Origin: Maritalea myrionectae DSM 19524 | Lineage (GTDB): Bacteria > Pseudomonadota > Alphaproteobacteria > Rhizobiales > Devosiaceae | Direction of reading: 5' to 3' | DNA: 64,000 bases | NCBI RefSeq assembly: GCF_000423365.1 | Contig: NZ_AUHV01000005.1 | Span: 1-64,000 of the forward strand | Shown: piece by piece, positions 16,982-25,795 of the stretch | Layout: every line of letters starts with the position of its first letter | How positions within the stretch are numbered: the first letter of the stretch is position 1 | Made by a program: the position numbers and the translations under genes | The notes under the pieces: model-generated | The model's database searches: none | Told to the model about the DNA's origin: nothing | What the model saw: the letters and a program-made list of their open reading frames with translations, nothing else

Positions 16982-18019
16982 ATGAAACTTACACCCCTTG
17001 ACGCGCCGGGTTATGAAAAGGTCGTTTATGCGGAGGACGAGGCGAGCGGCCTGAAGTCCATCATCGCTGTGCACAGCACAAAGCTGGGCCCGGCGGCGGG
17101 CGGTTGCCGCATGTTTGCGTACCCCGATTTTGAGTCAGCGAAGATTGACGCTCTGCGGCTTTCCAAAGGCATGACCTATAAAAATGCCGCCGCATCTTTG
17201 CCGCTCGGGGGCGGCAAGTCGGTCATTATCGCGGACCCTAAAACACAGAAAACACCCGAATTGATGCAGGCATTCGGTCGGTTCGTGGAAAGCTTTGAGG
17301 GCATGTACACCACCGCTGAAGATGTGGGCATCAGCGTTGAGGATATTGAAGAAGCCGCCAAATATACCAGCCATGCGGCCGGGCTAAACAAAGGCGCTTT
17401 TGCGTCGGGCGATCCATCGCCGGTCACCGCCCGTGGGGTTTATCTTTCGTGTGTGGCTGCTGCCAAACATGCGTTTGGTCACGGCGACCTGGAAGGCAAG
17501 ATAATCGCATTGCAGGGCCTTGGTCATGTGGGCATGTATCTGGCTGAACATTTGCACGCGGCAGGCGCGCAGCTCATTGTGTCTGATATTAATGCAAGCT
17601 CTGTTGCAAAAGCACGGCAGGCTTTTAGTGCGCGCTCGGTCGCCCCGAATGACATTTACGATGTGGAGGCCGATATTTTTGCCCCCTGTGCTATGGGCGC
17701 CATCTTGAATGCGGATACTATTTCGCGGCTGAAGGTGAAATTGGTGTGCGGTGCGGCCAACAACCAACTGGCCGATGATGCAGCTGGCGACGCATTGATG
17801 GCACGCGGCATCCTTTACGCACCGGACTATGTGGTGAATGGCGGCGGCATCATTAGCGTATCCACAGAAATCTTGAAAATCACAGATGAAAAATGGGTTG
17901 ACCAAAAGCTGGAACAACTGGCGGTGACAACCGACAAGATTTTGACAAAAGCCAAGGCACAAAACGCATCGCCCCATAAGGTGGCAGATCAATTTGTGGA
18001 CGAGATTTTAGCCCAATAG
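16982..18019 (+). CDS. Leu/Val/Phe-type amino acid dehydrogenase
   Basis: A 345-residue Glu/Leu/Phe/Val dehydrogenase. It has the substrate-binding glycine/lysine motif LPLGGGKSVIIADP (about residue 78), the catalytic lysine region, TTAEDVGISVEDI, and a Rossmann NAD site LQGLGHVGMYLAEHL (about 180). It would reversibly deaminate branched or aromatic amino acids with NAD(P)+. The start at MKLTPLD gives the standard length; an upstream in-frame ATG would add an unusual basic leader. It stands alone between the ectoine island and mscL. The 250-bp gap before it shows no clear promoter. Confidence 0.9.
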   Translation: MKLTPLDAPGYEKVVYAEDEASGLKSIIAVHSTKLGPAAGGCRMFAYPDFESAKIDALRLSKGMTYKNAAASLPLGGGKSVIIADPKTQKTPELMQAFGRFVESFEGMYTTAEDVGISVEDIEEAAKYTSHAAGLNKGAFASGDPSPVTARGVYLSCVAAAKHAFGHGDLEGKIIALQGLGHVGMYLAEHLHAAGAQLIVSDINASSVAKARQAFSARSVAPNDIYDVEADIFAPCAMGAILNADTISRLKVKLVCGAANNQLADDAAGDALMARGILYAPDYVVNGGGIISVSTEILKITDEKWVDQKLEQLAVTTDKILTKAKAQNASPHKVADQFVDEILAQ

Positions 18020-18027
18020 CCAAGAAG

Positions 18028-18055
18028 AAAGGGGAGCCTGCGGCTCCCCTTTTTG
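18028..18055. terminator. Bidirectional terminator before mscL
   Basis: AAAGGGGAGCC and GGCTCCCCTTT arms around a TGC loop, with T runs on both strands. It serves the dehydrogenase gene and the convergent mscL. Confidence 0.9.
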
Positions 18056-18481
18056 TTATTTTTTCGCCAATAGATCGCGAATTTCGGTGAGCAAGGTTTC
18101 TTCCTTGGTCGGAGATGGTGGAGCGGAAGGCTTCTCCTCCTCCTTGCGGCGCAAGGAATTGATGCCCTTCACCACGAAGAACAGCACCCAAGCGACAATC
18201 AAGAACTTCACAACAGCATTGATGAACAACCCGATATTGAGCGTTGCCACGCCCAATTCTTGTGCCTGTGCCACCGACGCGATGGTTTCACCGCCTGTGT
18301 CAGACAGCACGATAAACCAGTTTGAAAAATCGAGTCCCCCGAAGATCAATCCGATGAGCGGCATCATCACGTCCGCCACAAGTGACGAAACAATGGCACC
18401 AAATGCTGCACCAATGATCACACCAATGGCCAACTCAACCATGTTGCCTTTGATGGCAAAGGACTTAAATTCTTTGAGCAT
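18056..18481 (-). CDS. mscL: Large-conductance mechanosensitive channel
   Basis: MscL of 141 residues. The conserved N-terminal helix [40 protein letters not shown] contains the pore-lining TM1. TM2 is [25 protein letters not shown], followed by a charged C-terminal bundle. The channel opens on membrane tension and releases solutes during osmotic downshock. The start at MLKEFKSF follows a GGGGAA box; upstream in-frame ATGs lack one. An osmotic safety valve near an ectoine catabolic island fits a variable-salinity life, though adjacency alone proves nothing. Confidence 0.95.
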   Translation of the reverse strand: MLKEFKSFAIKGNMVELAIGVIIGAAFGAIVSSLVADVMMPLIGLIFGGLDFSNWFIVLSDTGGETIASVAQAQELGVATLNIGLFINAVVKFLIVAWVLFFVVKGINSLRRKEEEKPSAPPSPTKEETLLTEIRDLLAKK

Positions 18482-18713
18482 TTCTTTCCCCATATCAGCC
18501 CACAATTACCTGCCGCGCAGAACAACTATTCAGATGCGTCATCGACAGAAGGATTACTTTAAGAAAGAATTAACCAAAGGCAAGTGAATTGTAATGCTGG
18601 ATGAATTTGCGCCCCGCCATCGAAAAGACGCAAAGAATTGATGAAACAGACTTTGCGTTGGCGCGCGTGTATGGCACAAGAGAAATTATACTCAATAAAA
18701 CTAGGCTATTTGC

Positions 18714-19328
18714 ATGACCATTCGTTTGCACAAGGGCGACCTTCCCCACCTCAATGACTACGGCAAATCTGTTGCTATCGACACCGAAACCATGGGCCTG
18801 AACCCCATGCGGGATCGACTGTGCGTGGTGCAGCTTTCGCCCGGCGATGGCACCGCCGATGTGGTGCAGATTGCCCAGGGGCAAACCGAGGCGCCTAATC
18901 TGCAAAAGCTGCTCGCAGATGAAAATGTGACCAAGCTTTTCCATTTTGCCCGCTTCGACATCGCGGCGCTGCAAAATGCTTTTGGCACCGTGACCAAGCC
19001 AGTTTACTGCAGCAAAGTTGCCTCAAAGCTGGTGCGCACCTATACGGACCGTCACGGTTTGAAAGACCTGTGTCGTGAGCTTTTGGGCGTTGATTTGTCC
19101 AAACAGCAACAAAGTTCTGATTGGGGCGCTGAAGATTTGAGCAGCGCACAAATGGAATATGCCGCAAGCGACGTGCTCTATTTGCACGATCTGAAACGTC
19201 ACCTCGACCGGATGCTGAAACGCGAAGGCCGGATGGACATGGCCAAAGCCTGTTTTGACTTTTTGCCCTACCGCGCCGATCTTGACCTGAAAGGCTGGGC
19301 TGAAACAGATATATTTGCCCATAGCTAA
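18714..19328 (+). CDS. rnd: Short ribonuclease D (DEDDy 3'-5' exonuclease)
   Basis: A 204-residue exonuclease. The four acidic DEDDy residues are visible: D23 and E25 in AIDTETMG, D82 in FARFDIAAL, and Y149/D153 in YAASDVLYL. It lacks the C-terminal HRDC domains of long RNase D, as is usual for the short alphaproteobacterial form. It trims RNA 3' ends. It lies 2 nt before lptC and probably opens the rnd-lptC-lptA-lptB operon. Confidence 0.93.
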   Translation: MTIRLHKGDLPHLNDYGKSVAIDTETMGLNPMRDRLCVVQLSPGDGTADVVQIAQGQTEAPNLQKLLADENVTKLFHFARFDIAALQNAFGTVTKPVYCSKVASKLVRTYTDRHGLKDLCRELLGVDLSKQQQSSDWGAEDLSSAQMEYAASDVLYLHDLKRHLDRMLKREGRMDMAKACFDFLPYRADLDLKGWAETDIFAHS

Positions 19329-19330
19329 AC

Positions 19331-19972
19331 ATGAGCGAAACGGCCACTGCTTCACACTTCAACGATTTGTTTGCCGGCGTTCAGCGGCGGCAGCGCATCG
19401 TGAAATGGTTGCGGTGGACCATCCCCCTGCTTGGGGGCGCGATTTTTGCTGCTTTGATGATCCCCCTTTTGATCGACAATCTTTTGCCGTCAACTCAATT
19501 TGAAGGCATTCGGCTGGAACAGGATAAATTGGTGGTGGACGAACCCCGGGCAACTGGCGTTTTGAGCGATGGCGGCACCTATGAGATGACGGCGAAAAGC
19601 GCCACCACCAAAATTATCAACCAAGATATGATTGATCTGGTGGAGATGCAGGCGACCCTCAATTTTGTGGATGGCGACAATGTTGTGGGGACTTCAGAAA
19701 CTGGCACCTTTTCGCTTAAGCGCAATATTTTGACCATGACCAGCGAGATCGATCTTTTGTCCAGCAAAGGCGATACCGGATTGATCGGCAATGGCGTTGC
19801 TGACCTGAATACAAAGATTTTTGATGGCGATGATGGCGTTGCGTTTGATTTTGCCAATGGCAGCACGCTACGCGCTAAAAATATGCATTATGATGGGCCA
19901 GGGAACTATTGGAAATTTGAGCGCGCGACACTCACTTTGGCGCCACAGGAAGGGCCAACCGCAGATGAATAG
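19331..19972 (+). CDS. lptC: LPS export periplasmic-bridge anchor LptC
   Basis: A 213-residue single-pass protein. The membrane anchor at about residues 34-51 (TIPLLGGAIFAALMIPLLI) precedes a periplasmic beta-jellyroll. The family is weakly conserved, so the call relies on topology, size and order: it is followed by lptA (8-nt overlap) and lptB. LptC links the LptB2FG extractor to the LptA bridge that carries lipopolysaccharide to the outer membrane. Confidence 0.88.
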   Translation: MSETATASHFNDLFAGVQRRQRIVKWLRWTIPLLGGAIFAALMIPLLIDNLLPSTQFEGIRLEQDKLVVDEPRATGVLSDGGTYEMTAKSATTKIINQDMIDLVEMQATLNFVDGDNVVGTSETGTFSLKRNILTMTSEIDLLSSKGDTGLIGNGVADLNTKIFDGDDGVAFDFANGSTLRAKNMHYDGPGNYWKFERATLTLAPQEGPTADE

Positions 19973-20444
19973 AATTTCAACATTCTTGCTGTTCATATGC
20001 CTAGCCAGCTTCGCCATGGTCGGCAGCGCGATGACGCAATCAAAAGGCCCCGTAAACATCACCGGCGATGTCTTTGAAATTTTCGAAGACAAGCGGGAGG
20101 CCGTGTTCACTGGTGAAGTGGTTGTCAAACAGGACGACTTTATCCTCTATTCGCCCAAAGTCATTGCCTATTACGGTGAAGGTGGTGCGTCTGACCTGAA
20201 GAAAATGACCGCTGCCGGCCGCCTTACGCTTCATTTTGGGCCTAAAACCGCCAAAGCGGATTTTGGCACCTATGATCCAAAGACTGAGATTTTGCACCTG
20301 ACGGGCAATGTTGAAGTTACGGAAGATGGGACATTGGTGACCAGCAAGGATTTGTTTGTTGATGTCACGGACAATAGTTCCCGATTTACATCGGACCCCA
20401 ATTCCAACTCTCGGGTGACAGGGGTTTTCTCCAGTGGCGGCTAA
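19965..20444 (+). CDS. lptA: LPS transport periplasmic protein LptA
   Basis: A 159-residue secreted OstA-like protein. A signal peptide (ISTFLLFICLASFAMVGSA) is followed by the beta-jellyroll repeats GDVFEIFEDKREAVFTGEVV and FGTYDPKTEILHLTGNVEV. It forms the periplasmic bridge for lipopolysaccharide. The ATG overlaps the lptC stop and its own stop overlaps the lptB start. A longer in-frame extension runs inside lptC and is rejected. Confidence 0.92.
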   Translation: MNRISTFLLFICLASFAMVGSAMTQSKGPVNITGDVFEIFEDKREAVFTGEVVVKQDDFILYSPKVIAYYGEGGASDLKKMTAAGRLTLHFGPKTAKADFGTYDPKTEILHLTGNVEVTEDGTLVTSKDLFVDVTDNSSRFTSDPNSNSRVTGVFSSGG

Positions 20445-21198
20445 CACGGCAGAACAGAGCCAATCACTTGATCCAACCGGCTGGCTGGTGGCCCACTCGT
20501 TGGCCAAAAGCTACGGCAAAAAGGTCGTGATCCGCAATGTATCTGTTGCGGTCAACCGCGGCGAAGCCGTTGGCCTTTTGGGCCCGAACGGCGCTGGCAA
20601 AACCACAGTGTTCTCGATGATCATGGGCATCACCCCGCCGGATAGCGGTGAAGTGTTGTTGCATGGCAAGCCCATCACCAAGTTTCCACTTTTTCAGCGC
20701 GGTCGGCTGGGCATGGGCTATCTGCCACAAGAACCGTCCATCTTTCGCGGCATGAGCGTCAAAAACAATATCATGGCGATCTTGCAAGGCCATGTGCGCG
20801 GCCGCAAGGCACAGCAGGCGCGTCTTGATGATTTGCTCGAAGAATTCACCATCTCGCATCTTCGCGATGCAGATGCTTTGGCCCTGTCAGGTGGTGAACG
20901 TCGACGCGTGGAAATTGCGCGCGCCCTGGCGGCAGACCCGCAATTTATGCTGCTCGATGAACCCTTTGCCGGGGTCGATCCGATTGCTGTGGGTGAAATT
21001 CGTAAACTCGTGCGGCAACTCACAAGTCGCGGCATCGGCGTTTTGATCACTGACCACAATGTGCGCGAGACGCTCGGTCTGGTTGATCGCGCTTACATCA
21101 TCCATGGGGGACAGGTGATGATCCAAGGTCGCCCCGAAACCATCACCAATGATGAACAAGCCCGTCGGGTTTATCTGGGCGAAGATTTTACGCTTTAG
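20434..21198 (+). CDS. lptB: LPS export ABC ATPase LptB
   Basis: A 254-residue ABC ATPase. Walker A is GPNGAGKTT, the signature LSGGERRRVEIARAL, Walker B FMLLDEPFAGVDP and the switch His TDHNVRETL. GYLPQEPSIFRGMSVKNNI is typical of LptB. It uses GTG as start, overlapping lptA, with an N-terminal extension of about 18 residues relative to the core. It powers lipopolysaccharide extraction. The permeases lptF and lptG are not in the window. Confidence 0.95.
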   Translation: MAANTAEQSQSLDPTGWLVAHSLAKSYGKKVVIRNVSVAVNRGEAVGLLGPNGAGKTTVFSMIMGITPPDSGEVLLHGKPITKFPLFQRGRLGMGYLPQEPSIFRGMSVKNNIMAILQGHVRGRKAQQARLDDLLEEFTISHLRDADALALSGGERRRVEIARALAADPQFMLLDEPFAGVDPIAVGEIRKLVRQLTSRGIGVLITDHNVRETLGLVDRAYIIHGGQVMIQGRPETITNDEQARRVYLGEDFTL

Positions 21199-21313
21199 GT
21201 TTGAGCTCACGGCTGAGCGGCACTGTCGGCACTGCCTGTTTTTCCACATCGCTGACATTTGGTGCTTGCGTTTGGCTTTTCAAATAGGTGCGACAGCACA
21301 GAAGTGTTAAGAT

Positions 21314-21333
21314 TGGCACGGATTTTGTATAGT
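21314..21333 (+). promoter_or_regulatory. Sigma-54-like or sigma-70-like element upstream of rpoN
   Basis: TGGCAC (21314-21319) followed after 5 nt by TTGTA resembles a -24/-12 promoter, except that the -12 GC reads GT. The same stretch contains TATAGT (21328-21333), a fair sigma-70 -10 without a good -35. The rpoN start is 71-90 bp downstream. Confidence 0.3.
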
Positions 21334-21403
21334 GCGGCTTGAATGTGTGCGATTACCTATGGCAATTTAGCACAACACCACGCTGATTTGCCCGGAAGGA
21401 GCG

Positions 21404-22912
21404 ATGATCGACATGGCCATTGGCCCCAGATTGGATATTCGGCAATCGCAAACGCTTGCGTTAACGCCCCAATTGATGCAGTCGATCAAGCTGTTGCAGC
21501 TTTCGCATACCGAGCTTTCCCAATTTGTCGAAGAAGAGCTGATGCGCAATCCGCTGCTCGACCGTGACGATGGGGGCGAGGAACGCACCGTCGAAGAAGA
21601 GCCCGCTGCAAAAGCTGACGATCGCGCGGTTGACGTTTCAAGTCGAGGCGAACAGTTGGGCAGCGCCGTCTCGGTGGCGCAGGAGATGGACACGGATGTG
21701 GCCAATCTCTATCCCGAGCAGGTTGGGCAGGACAGCCTATCGCAATCCCTCTCCTGGCCTGAAGGCAAGCACACGAGTGGCGGGCAGGAAACAGGTGATT
21801 TTGAGCAATTCGCTGCAGGCGAAAAATCCCTCAATGATCATTTGATCGAACAAATTTCGCTTATTCTCAGCCATCCCGGCGACATGTTGATCGCCAGCGC
21901 CCTGATCGAAAATCTCAATGAAACTGGCTATGTGGATGTGCCTTTGGATCAGATTGCGGATCAGCTGGGCACCGAACTTGGCCATGTGGAAGCGGTGCTC
22001 GAAGCGGTTCAAGGGTGTGATCCGCTGGGCATTTTTGCCCGCGATTTGACCGAATGTCTCGCGATACAATTGCGCGAAAAAGACCGGCTGGACCCAATGA
22101 TGCAAATGCTGCTGGATAATCTCGATCTGCTGGCGGCGCACAAAATTACCGAATTGCAAAAACTGTTGGGTGCCGATGCCGAAGATTTGGGCGACATGCT
22201 CGCAGAAATCCGACGGCTGGACCCACGTCCGGGCCGCGCATTTGAGGGCAGCAATGTGCAAGCCATTGTGCCCGACGTGTTTGTGCGACAGGGCAACAGC
22301 AAAGAATGGGTTATTGAACTCAACCAAGAGGTGCTGCCCAAGGTGTTGATCAACCGCACCTATTTGGCCAGCGTGAGCGCCAGCGCCAAGAAGGGCGAGG
22401 ACAAAACCTATTTGAGCGAGTGTTTGCAAACCGCCAATTGGCTGACCAAGAGTTTAGATCAACGGGCGCAAACCATTTTGAAGGTGACAAAGGAAATTGT
22501 GCGCCAGCAGGATGGTTTTTTGCATCATGGCGTATCGCAATTGCGACCGATGACGTTGAAAATGGTGGCTGAAGAAATTGAAATGCACGAAAGCACGATT
22601 TCGCGGGTGACCAGCAATAAATATGTCAGCACCCCGCGCGGGCTATTTGAACTGAAATATTTCTTCACTTCGGCTATTCACTCCGCCAGCGGCGAGGCCG
22701 ACCATTCCGCCGAATCCGTAAAATACCGGATCAAACAATTGATTGATGCGGAAGATCCGCGGAAGATCCTCTCGGATGACAAAATTGCGGCGATATTGAA
22801 TGACGAGCAAAGCATGAACGTGGCGCGGCGTACCGTGGCGAAATATCGTGAAGCGATGAACATTGCCTCTTCGGTGATCCGGCGGCGACAAAAGCGGGAA
22901 TTGGTGCGCTAG
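21404..22912 (+). CDS. rpoN: RNA polymerase sigma-54 factor
   Basis: A 502-residue sigma-54. The glutamine-rich activator-interacting region I (SQTLALTPQLMQSIKLLQLS) is N-terminal, an acidic linker follows, then the core-binding domain, a helix-turn-helix (HESTISRVTSNKYVSTPRG) and the RpoN box VARRTVAKYRE near residue 480 that reads the -24 element. It directs nitrogen, dicarboxylate and other enhancer-dependent genes; the dctPQM promoter in this window is a probable target. The lptB-rpoN-hpf-ptsN order is conserved in proteobacteria. Confidence 0.97.
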   Translation: MIDMAIGPRLDIRQSQTLALTPQLMQSIKLLQLSHTELSQFVEEELMRNPLLDRDDGGEERTVEEEPAAKADDRAVDVSSRGEQLGSAVSVAQEMDTDVANLYPEQVGQDSLSQSLSWPEGKHTSGGQETGDFEQFAAGEKSLNDHLIEQISLILSHPGDMLIASALIENLNETGYVDVPLDQIADQLGTELGHVEAVLEAVQGCDPLGIFARDLTECLAIQLREKDRLDPMMQMLLDNLDLLAAHKITELQKLLGADAEDLGDMLAEIRRLDPRPGRAFEGSNVQAIVPDVFVRQGNSKEWVIELNQEVLPKVLINRTYLASVSASAKKGEDKTYLSECLQTANWLTKSLDQRAQTILKVTKEIVRQQDGFLHHGVSQLRPMTLKMVAEEIEMHESTISRVTSNKYVSTPRGLFELKYFFTSAIHSASGEADHSAESVKYRIKQLIDAEDPRKILSDDKIAAILNDEQSMNVARRTVAKYREAMNIASSVIRRRQKRELVR

Positions 22913-22921
22913 AACCTCCCT

Positions 22922-23860
22922 TTAAGAAAACACCGTCCAATCCATTTCATTGGTAACATATTCGAGCATTTGCGTGCCGATGTGGGAATTGCCATTGCGG
23001 TCCAACCCGGGGGACCACACAGCTATGGAGGCAATTCCTGGCACCGCCGCCAATATCATGCCGCTCACGCCGGACTTTGCGGGCAAACCAACACGATAGG
23101 CAAAATCGCCAGAACCATCATAATGGCCGCATGTCAGCATGATTGCGGCGATCCGGCGGGCGCGCTTCATCGACACCATTTGCTGGCGATTTGGCCCCAA
23201 CGTGCCTGCAAATGCCAGAAATCGGCCCGCGCGCGAAAGCTGGGCACAATCCATGGTCAGTGCGCATTGGTTGTAATATACGCCGAGGGTGTGCGCGACC
23301 GGATTATATAGATTGCCGCACGACGCCAAATAATGCGCCAAGGCGCGATTGCGGTGGCCGGTTTCTTCTTCGGACTGGGCTACACGCCCATCAATAAAGA
23401 TTTGATCATCGCCCGTCAGGCCCTGCACAAATCGAACAATTTCGCCCAAAGCCTCTTTTGGCTGGTAGGTGGCCAAGATCGCATCGGTCACCACGATCGC
23501 CCCGGCATTGACGAAGGGGTTTCTGGGGATGCCATTTTCATGTTCGAGTTGCAAAATAGAATCAAATGCGGAACCTGAGGGTTCACGTCCGACCCGCCGC
23601 CATAAATTGTCGCCCAATGTGCCCAAACACAGCGCCAAAGTGAACACTTTTGAGATCGATTGGATCGTGTTGGGTTGTTGCCAATCCCCCGCGCCGATTG
23701 TTTCGCCATTATCCAACGTGACGGCAATGCCCGCTTTTTGCGGGTCCGCTTTCGCCAGCTCCGGGATATAGTGTGCCACCCGTCCGCGTTCCGTTGACGC
23801 GCGGGCGTGATCCACAGCTTGATCCAAAATAGCTTGCAGTTTTTGCTGATCGCTTTTCAT
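22922..23860 (-). CDS. glsA: Glutaminase
   Basis: A 312-residue serine-dependent glutaminase of the beta-lactamase-like fold. The catalytic SxxK is S68-I-S-K71 (IQSISKVF). Further family segments are NPFVNAGAIVVTD, NRALAHYLASCGN and YRVGLPAKSGVSGMI. It hydrolyses glutamine to glutamate and ammonia. It is convergent with rpoN (9 nt apart) and interrupts the usual rpoN-hpf neighbourhood. The start has an AAGGAA box. Confidence 0.95.
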   Translation of the reverse strand: MKSDQQKLQAILDQAVDHARASTERGRVAHYIPELAKADPQKAGIAVTLDNGETIGAGDWQQPNTIQSISKVFTLALCLGTLGDNLWRRVGREPSGSAFDSILQLEHENGIPRNPFVNAGAIVVTDAILATYQPKEALGEIVRFVQGLTGDDQIFIDGRVAQSEEETGHRNRALAHYLASCGNLYNPVAHTLGVYYNQCALTMDCAQLSRAGRFLAFAGTLGPNRQQMVSMKRARRIAAIMLTCGHYDGSGDFAYRVGLPAKSGVSGMILAAVPGIASIAVWSPGLDRNGNSHIGTQMLEYVTNEMDWTVFS

Positions 23861-24241
23861 AGATTTCCTTTGTTGCCCTCATATTCATCAAATCCAACGC
23901 CAAACAGCAACCCAACTGTTCGGATTTATTGATAGACGGGCAAAGAACCGTCGCGGTCTCGAAAACGGAAAAAATTTTTGGGACGAATAATCGTACGAAT
24001 CTAGCACAAATTGGCCACACTTATTGCGTGAGGTGGACGGCGCAAGCGCGCACAGAAAGCAAAGACAATTACTTAAAGAGATTCGGGCGGAACATCGCAG
24101 AAATGCAGGCCTTGGAGCCATAACGATTCATCCCTATGTGGGGCGAATGTTAGTGCTTTTCTTCACCATTTGGAAGGCCTTGGGAAGCGATAATCCGTAT
24201 TACAGGTGATTGCATCCGACCGCGAAGCGGCGTTAAAATGA
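23861..24241. other. Intergenic region between glsA and hpf
   Basis: About 380 bp without a supportable gene. Short frames on both strands have no motif, no Shine-Dalgarno box and odd composition. The region must hold the glsA promoter on the minus strand. No terminator or repeat stands out. Confidence 0.5.
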
Positions 24242-24283
24242 TTGACAGAGGTCAATTCACCTCGGCGAAAACGCCCTTATATA
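24242..24283 (+). promoter_or_regulatory. Putative hpf promoter with TTGAC-GTCAA dyad
   Basis: TTGAC-agag-GTCAA (24242-24255) is a perfect dyad and also contains a consensus -35 TTGACA. A TATATA box (24278-24283) lies 30 bp on, too far to pair with it; TTCACC (24256-24261) at 16 bp is the better-placed -35. The dyad may be an operator next to the promoter. hpf starts 25 bp downstream. Confidence 0.35.
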
Positions 24284-24307
24284 AGCAATAGAGAAAGGGG
24301 TATACTT

Positions 24308-24877
24308 ATGAGCCTACGTGTTTCTGGAAAAAATATGGATGTTGGCGATGCACTTCGCACAAAAGCGCATGACCATTTGGAGTCCGCGATCACTAAATAT
24401 TTTGATGGCGGGTATGATGGTCATCTCACCCTTGAACATGAAGGCAGCCGCTTTAACGCGGATGTTGTAGTACACCTTGATACAGGCGTTGTTCTGCAAG
24501 CTGGCGCTGACGCTGGCGATGCCACTTCTGCTTTTGAAGATGCTGCAGGGCATATCGAAAAACGGTTGCGCCGCTATAAGCGCAAATTGAAGAATCACCG
24601 TCGCAATGCGCAAACAGACAAGTTCAAAGCGCAGTCTTATATTCTTGCCTCACCCGAAAAAGAGGAAGAAGTCGAAGAAGATTTCAATCCAGCGATCATT
24701 GCCGAAACAACTGATAATCTTCACACAATGAGCGTTGGCGAAGCTGTTATGGAGCTTGACCTCGCCCAAAGTGACGTAATTGTGTTCCGACATGCTGGAC
24801 ATGGCGGCGTTAATGTGGTTTACCGTCGCGCTGACGGGAATGTTGGCTGGATCGACCCGGCCCTTGAGAACAAGTGA
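24308..24877 (+). CDS. hpf: Long-form ribosome hibernation promoting factor
   Basis: A 189-residue HPF. The N-terminal ribosome-binding domain (about residues 1-105) contains KAHDHLESAITKYFDGG and the basic RLRRYKRKLKNHRR. The C-terminal dimerisation domain (about 130-189) contains MSVGEAVMELDLAQSDVIVFRHA and VVYRRADGNVGWIDP. Long HPF pairs ribosomes into inactive 100S particles in stationary phase. The start follows AAGGGG; a longer upstream frame is not needed. ptsN follows 40 nt later. Confidence 0.95.
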   Translation: MSLRVSGKNMDVGDALRTKAHDHLESAITKYFDGGYDGHLTLEHEGSRFNADVVVHLDTGVVLQAGADAGDATSAFEDAAGHIEKRLRRYKRKLKNHRRNAQTDKFKAQSYILASPEKEEEVEEDFNPAIIAETTDNLHTMSVGEAVMELDLAQSDVIVFRHAGHGGVNVVYRRADGNVGWIDPALENK

Positions 24878-24917
24878 GCACTTGTCCCCTTCGTTGATCA
24901 CAATGAAAGGCACATAA

Positions 24918-25385
24918 ATGGAAATCGCACAGATTCTGGCGAGCAAGGCGATCGTGCCTTGCGCGAAAGTCACGTGCAAACGCCAGCTTTTGCAGCTTGC
25001 TGCTGAGCGTGCAAGTGAAGTGGTGGGCCTCGACGCCCACCAAATCTTTGAGACGCTAAAAGAGCGTGAACAATTGGGTTCCACGGGTTTGGGTGATGGC
25101 ATTGCCATTCCTCATGGCAAGCTCAAGGGGCTCGATGGCGTACACTGCATTCTTATTCGGCTTGAGCATGGAATCGAGTTTGAAGCTGTGGACGACAAGC
25201 CTGTTGATTTGGCATTTGTTTTGTTGGCGCCCCAAGGGTCTGGCGCAGACCATTTGAAAGCCCTATCGCGGATTGCACGGCTGACACGCACACCGGGCCT
25301 TATGGAACGGTTGCGCAAAATGCAAAGCGCAGAAGATATTCATGAGTTTTTGACGCGTGAAGCGGAAGAAACCAACGCCGCGTAA
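24918..25385 (+). CDS. ptsN: Nitrogen PTS enzyme IIA
   Basis: A 155-residue EIIA-Ntr. The phosphorylated histidine is H66 in GIAIPHGKL. The segments EREQLGSTGLG and FVLLAPQGSGADHLKALSRIARL are typical. It is the last phosphoacceptor of the nitrogen phosphotransferase chain and tunes potassium, nitrogen and carbon control. It is next to hpf and near rpoN, the usual order, and ends at a strong bidirectional terminator. Confidence 0.95.
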   Translation: MEIAQILASKAIVPCAKVTCKRQLLQLAAERASEVVGLDAHQIFETLKEREQLGSTGLGDGIAIPHGKLKGLDGVHCILIRLEHGIEFEAVDDKPVDLAFVLLAPQGSGADHLKALSRIARLTRTPGLMERLRKMQSAEDIHEFLTREAEETNAA

Positions 25386-25410
25386 TTCACTTCGCGACAA
25401 TACACATTAA

Positions 25411-25453
25411 AAAAGCACATTCACTGGTCACAGCGAATGTGCTTTTGTTTTTT
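25411..25453. terminator. Bidirectional terminator after ptsN
   Basis: A perfect 12-bp stem, AAAAGCACATTC (25411-25422) with GAATGTGCTTTT (25435-25446), followed by a T run; the other side is A-rich. It serves ptsN and the convergent DUF1150 gene. Confidence 0.9.
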
Positions 25454-25483
25454 TAGATCCTGCGGAAACGCAGCGCGTTCCAC

Positions 25484-25750
25484 TTAGTGACGCAACGCCA
25501 TATCCATGCCGGCTTCATCGAGCCAATCGGTCAGTGATCTTTTATCATCGGTGACCAATAAAGGTGTGCCATCGGCGCCGAACAAAGCGTCAAAAATCTG
25601 ATTTTCCGGCGCATTTTTCGCTTCAGGCAAAAAGTCTTTTAGCTGTTTGCCCGTCAGGCGGCGGCGATAAACGATGTCTTCACCACCAAGGGCCAAGAAT
25701 TCTTCTACGCTCAATGGGGCGTAGGCTTCGGTTTTTTCGATATGTGTCAT
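25484..25750 (-). CDS. DUF1150-family small protein
   Basis: An 88-residue protein of the DUF1150 family, found beside small heat shock genes in rhizobia and relatives. Conserved features are APLSVEEFLALGGEDIVYRR and a central GTPLLVTDDKRSLTDW. Function unknown. It is 45 nt downstream of hsp20 on the same strand and has its own AGGAGGTG box, which fixes the start at MTHIEKT rather than the upstream ATG. Probably co-transcribed with hsp20 and heat-regulated with it. Confidence 0.88.
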   Translation of the reverse strand: MTHIEKTEAYAPLSVEEFLALGGEDIVYRRRLTGKQLKDFLPEAKNAPENQIFDALFGADGTPLLVTDDKRSLTDWLDEAGMDMALRH

Positions 25751-25795
25751 AGGACACCTCCTCAAAACGCACTACTGTATAATATACGCAACAAG

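Noticed and set aside
16982-18019. Amino acid dehydrogenase as part of the ectoine operon
   Set aside because: A 257-bp gap, no shared operator dyad and no known role in ectoine breakdown.
23888-24209. Short frames between glsA and hpf
   Set aside because: No motif, no ribosome binding site, and overlap on both strands.
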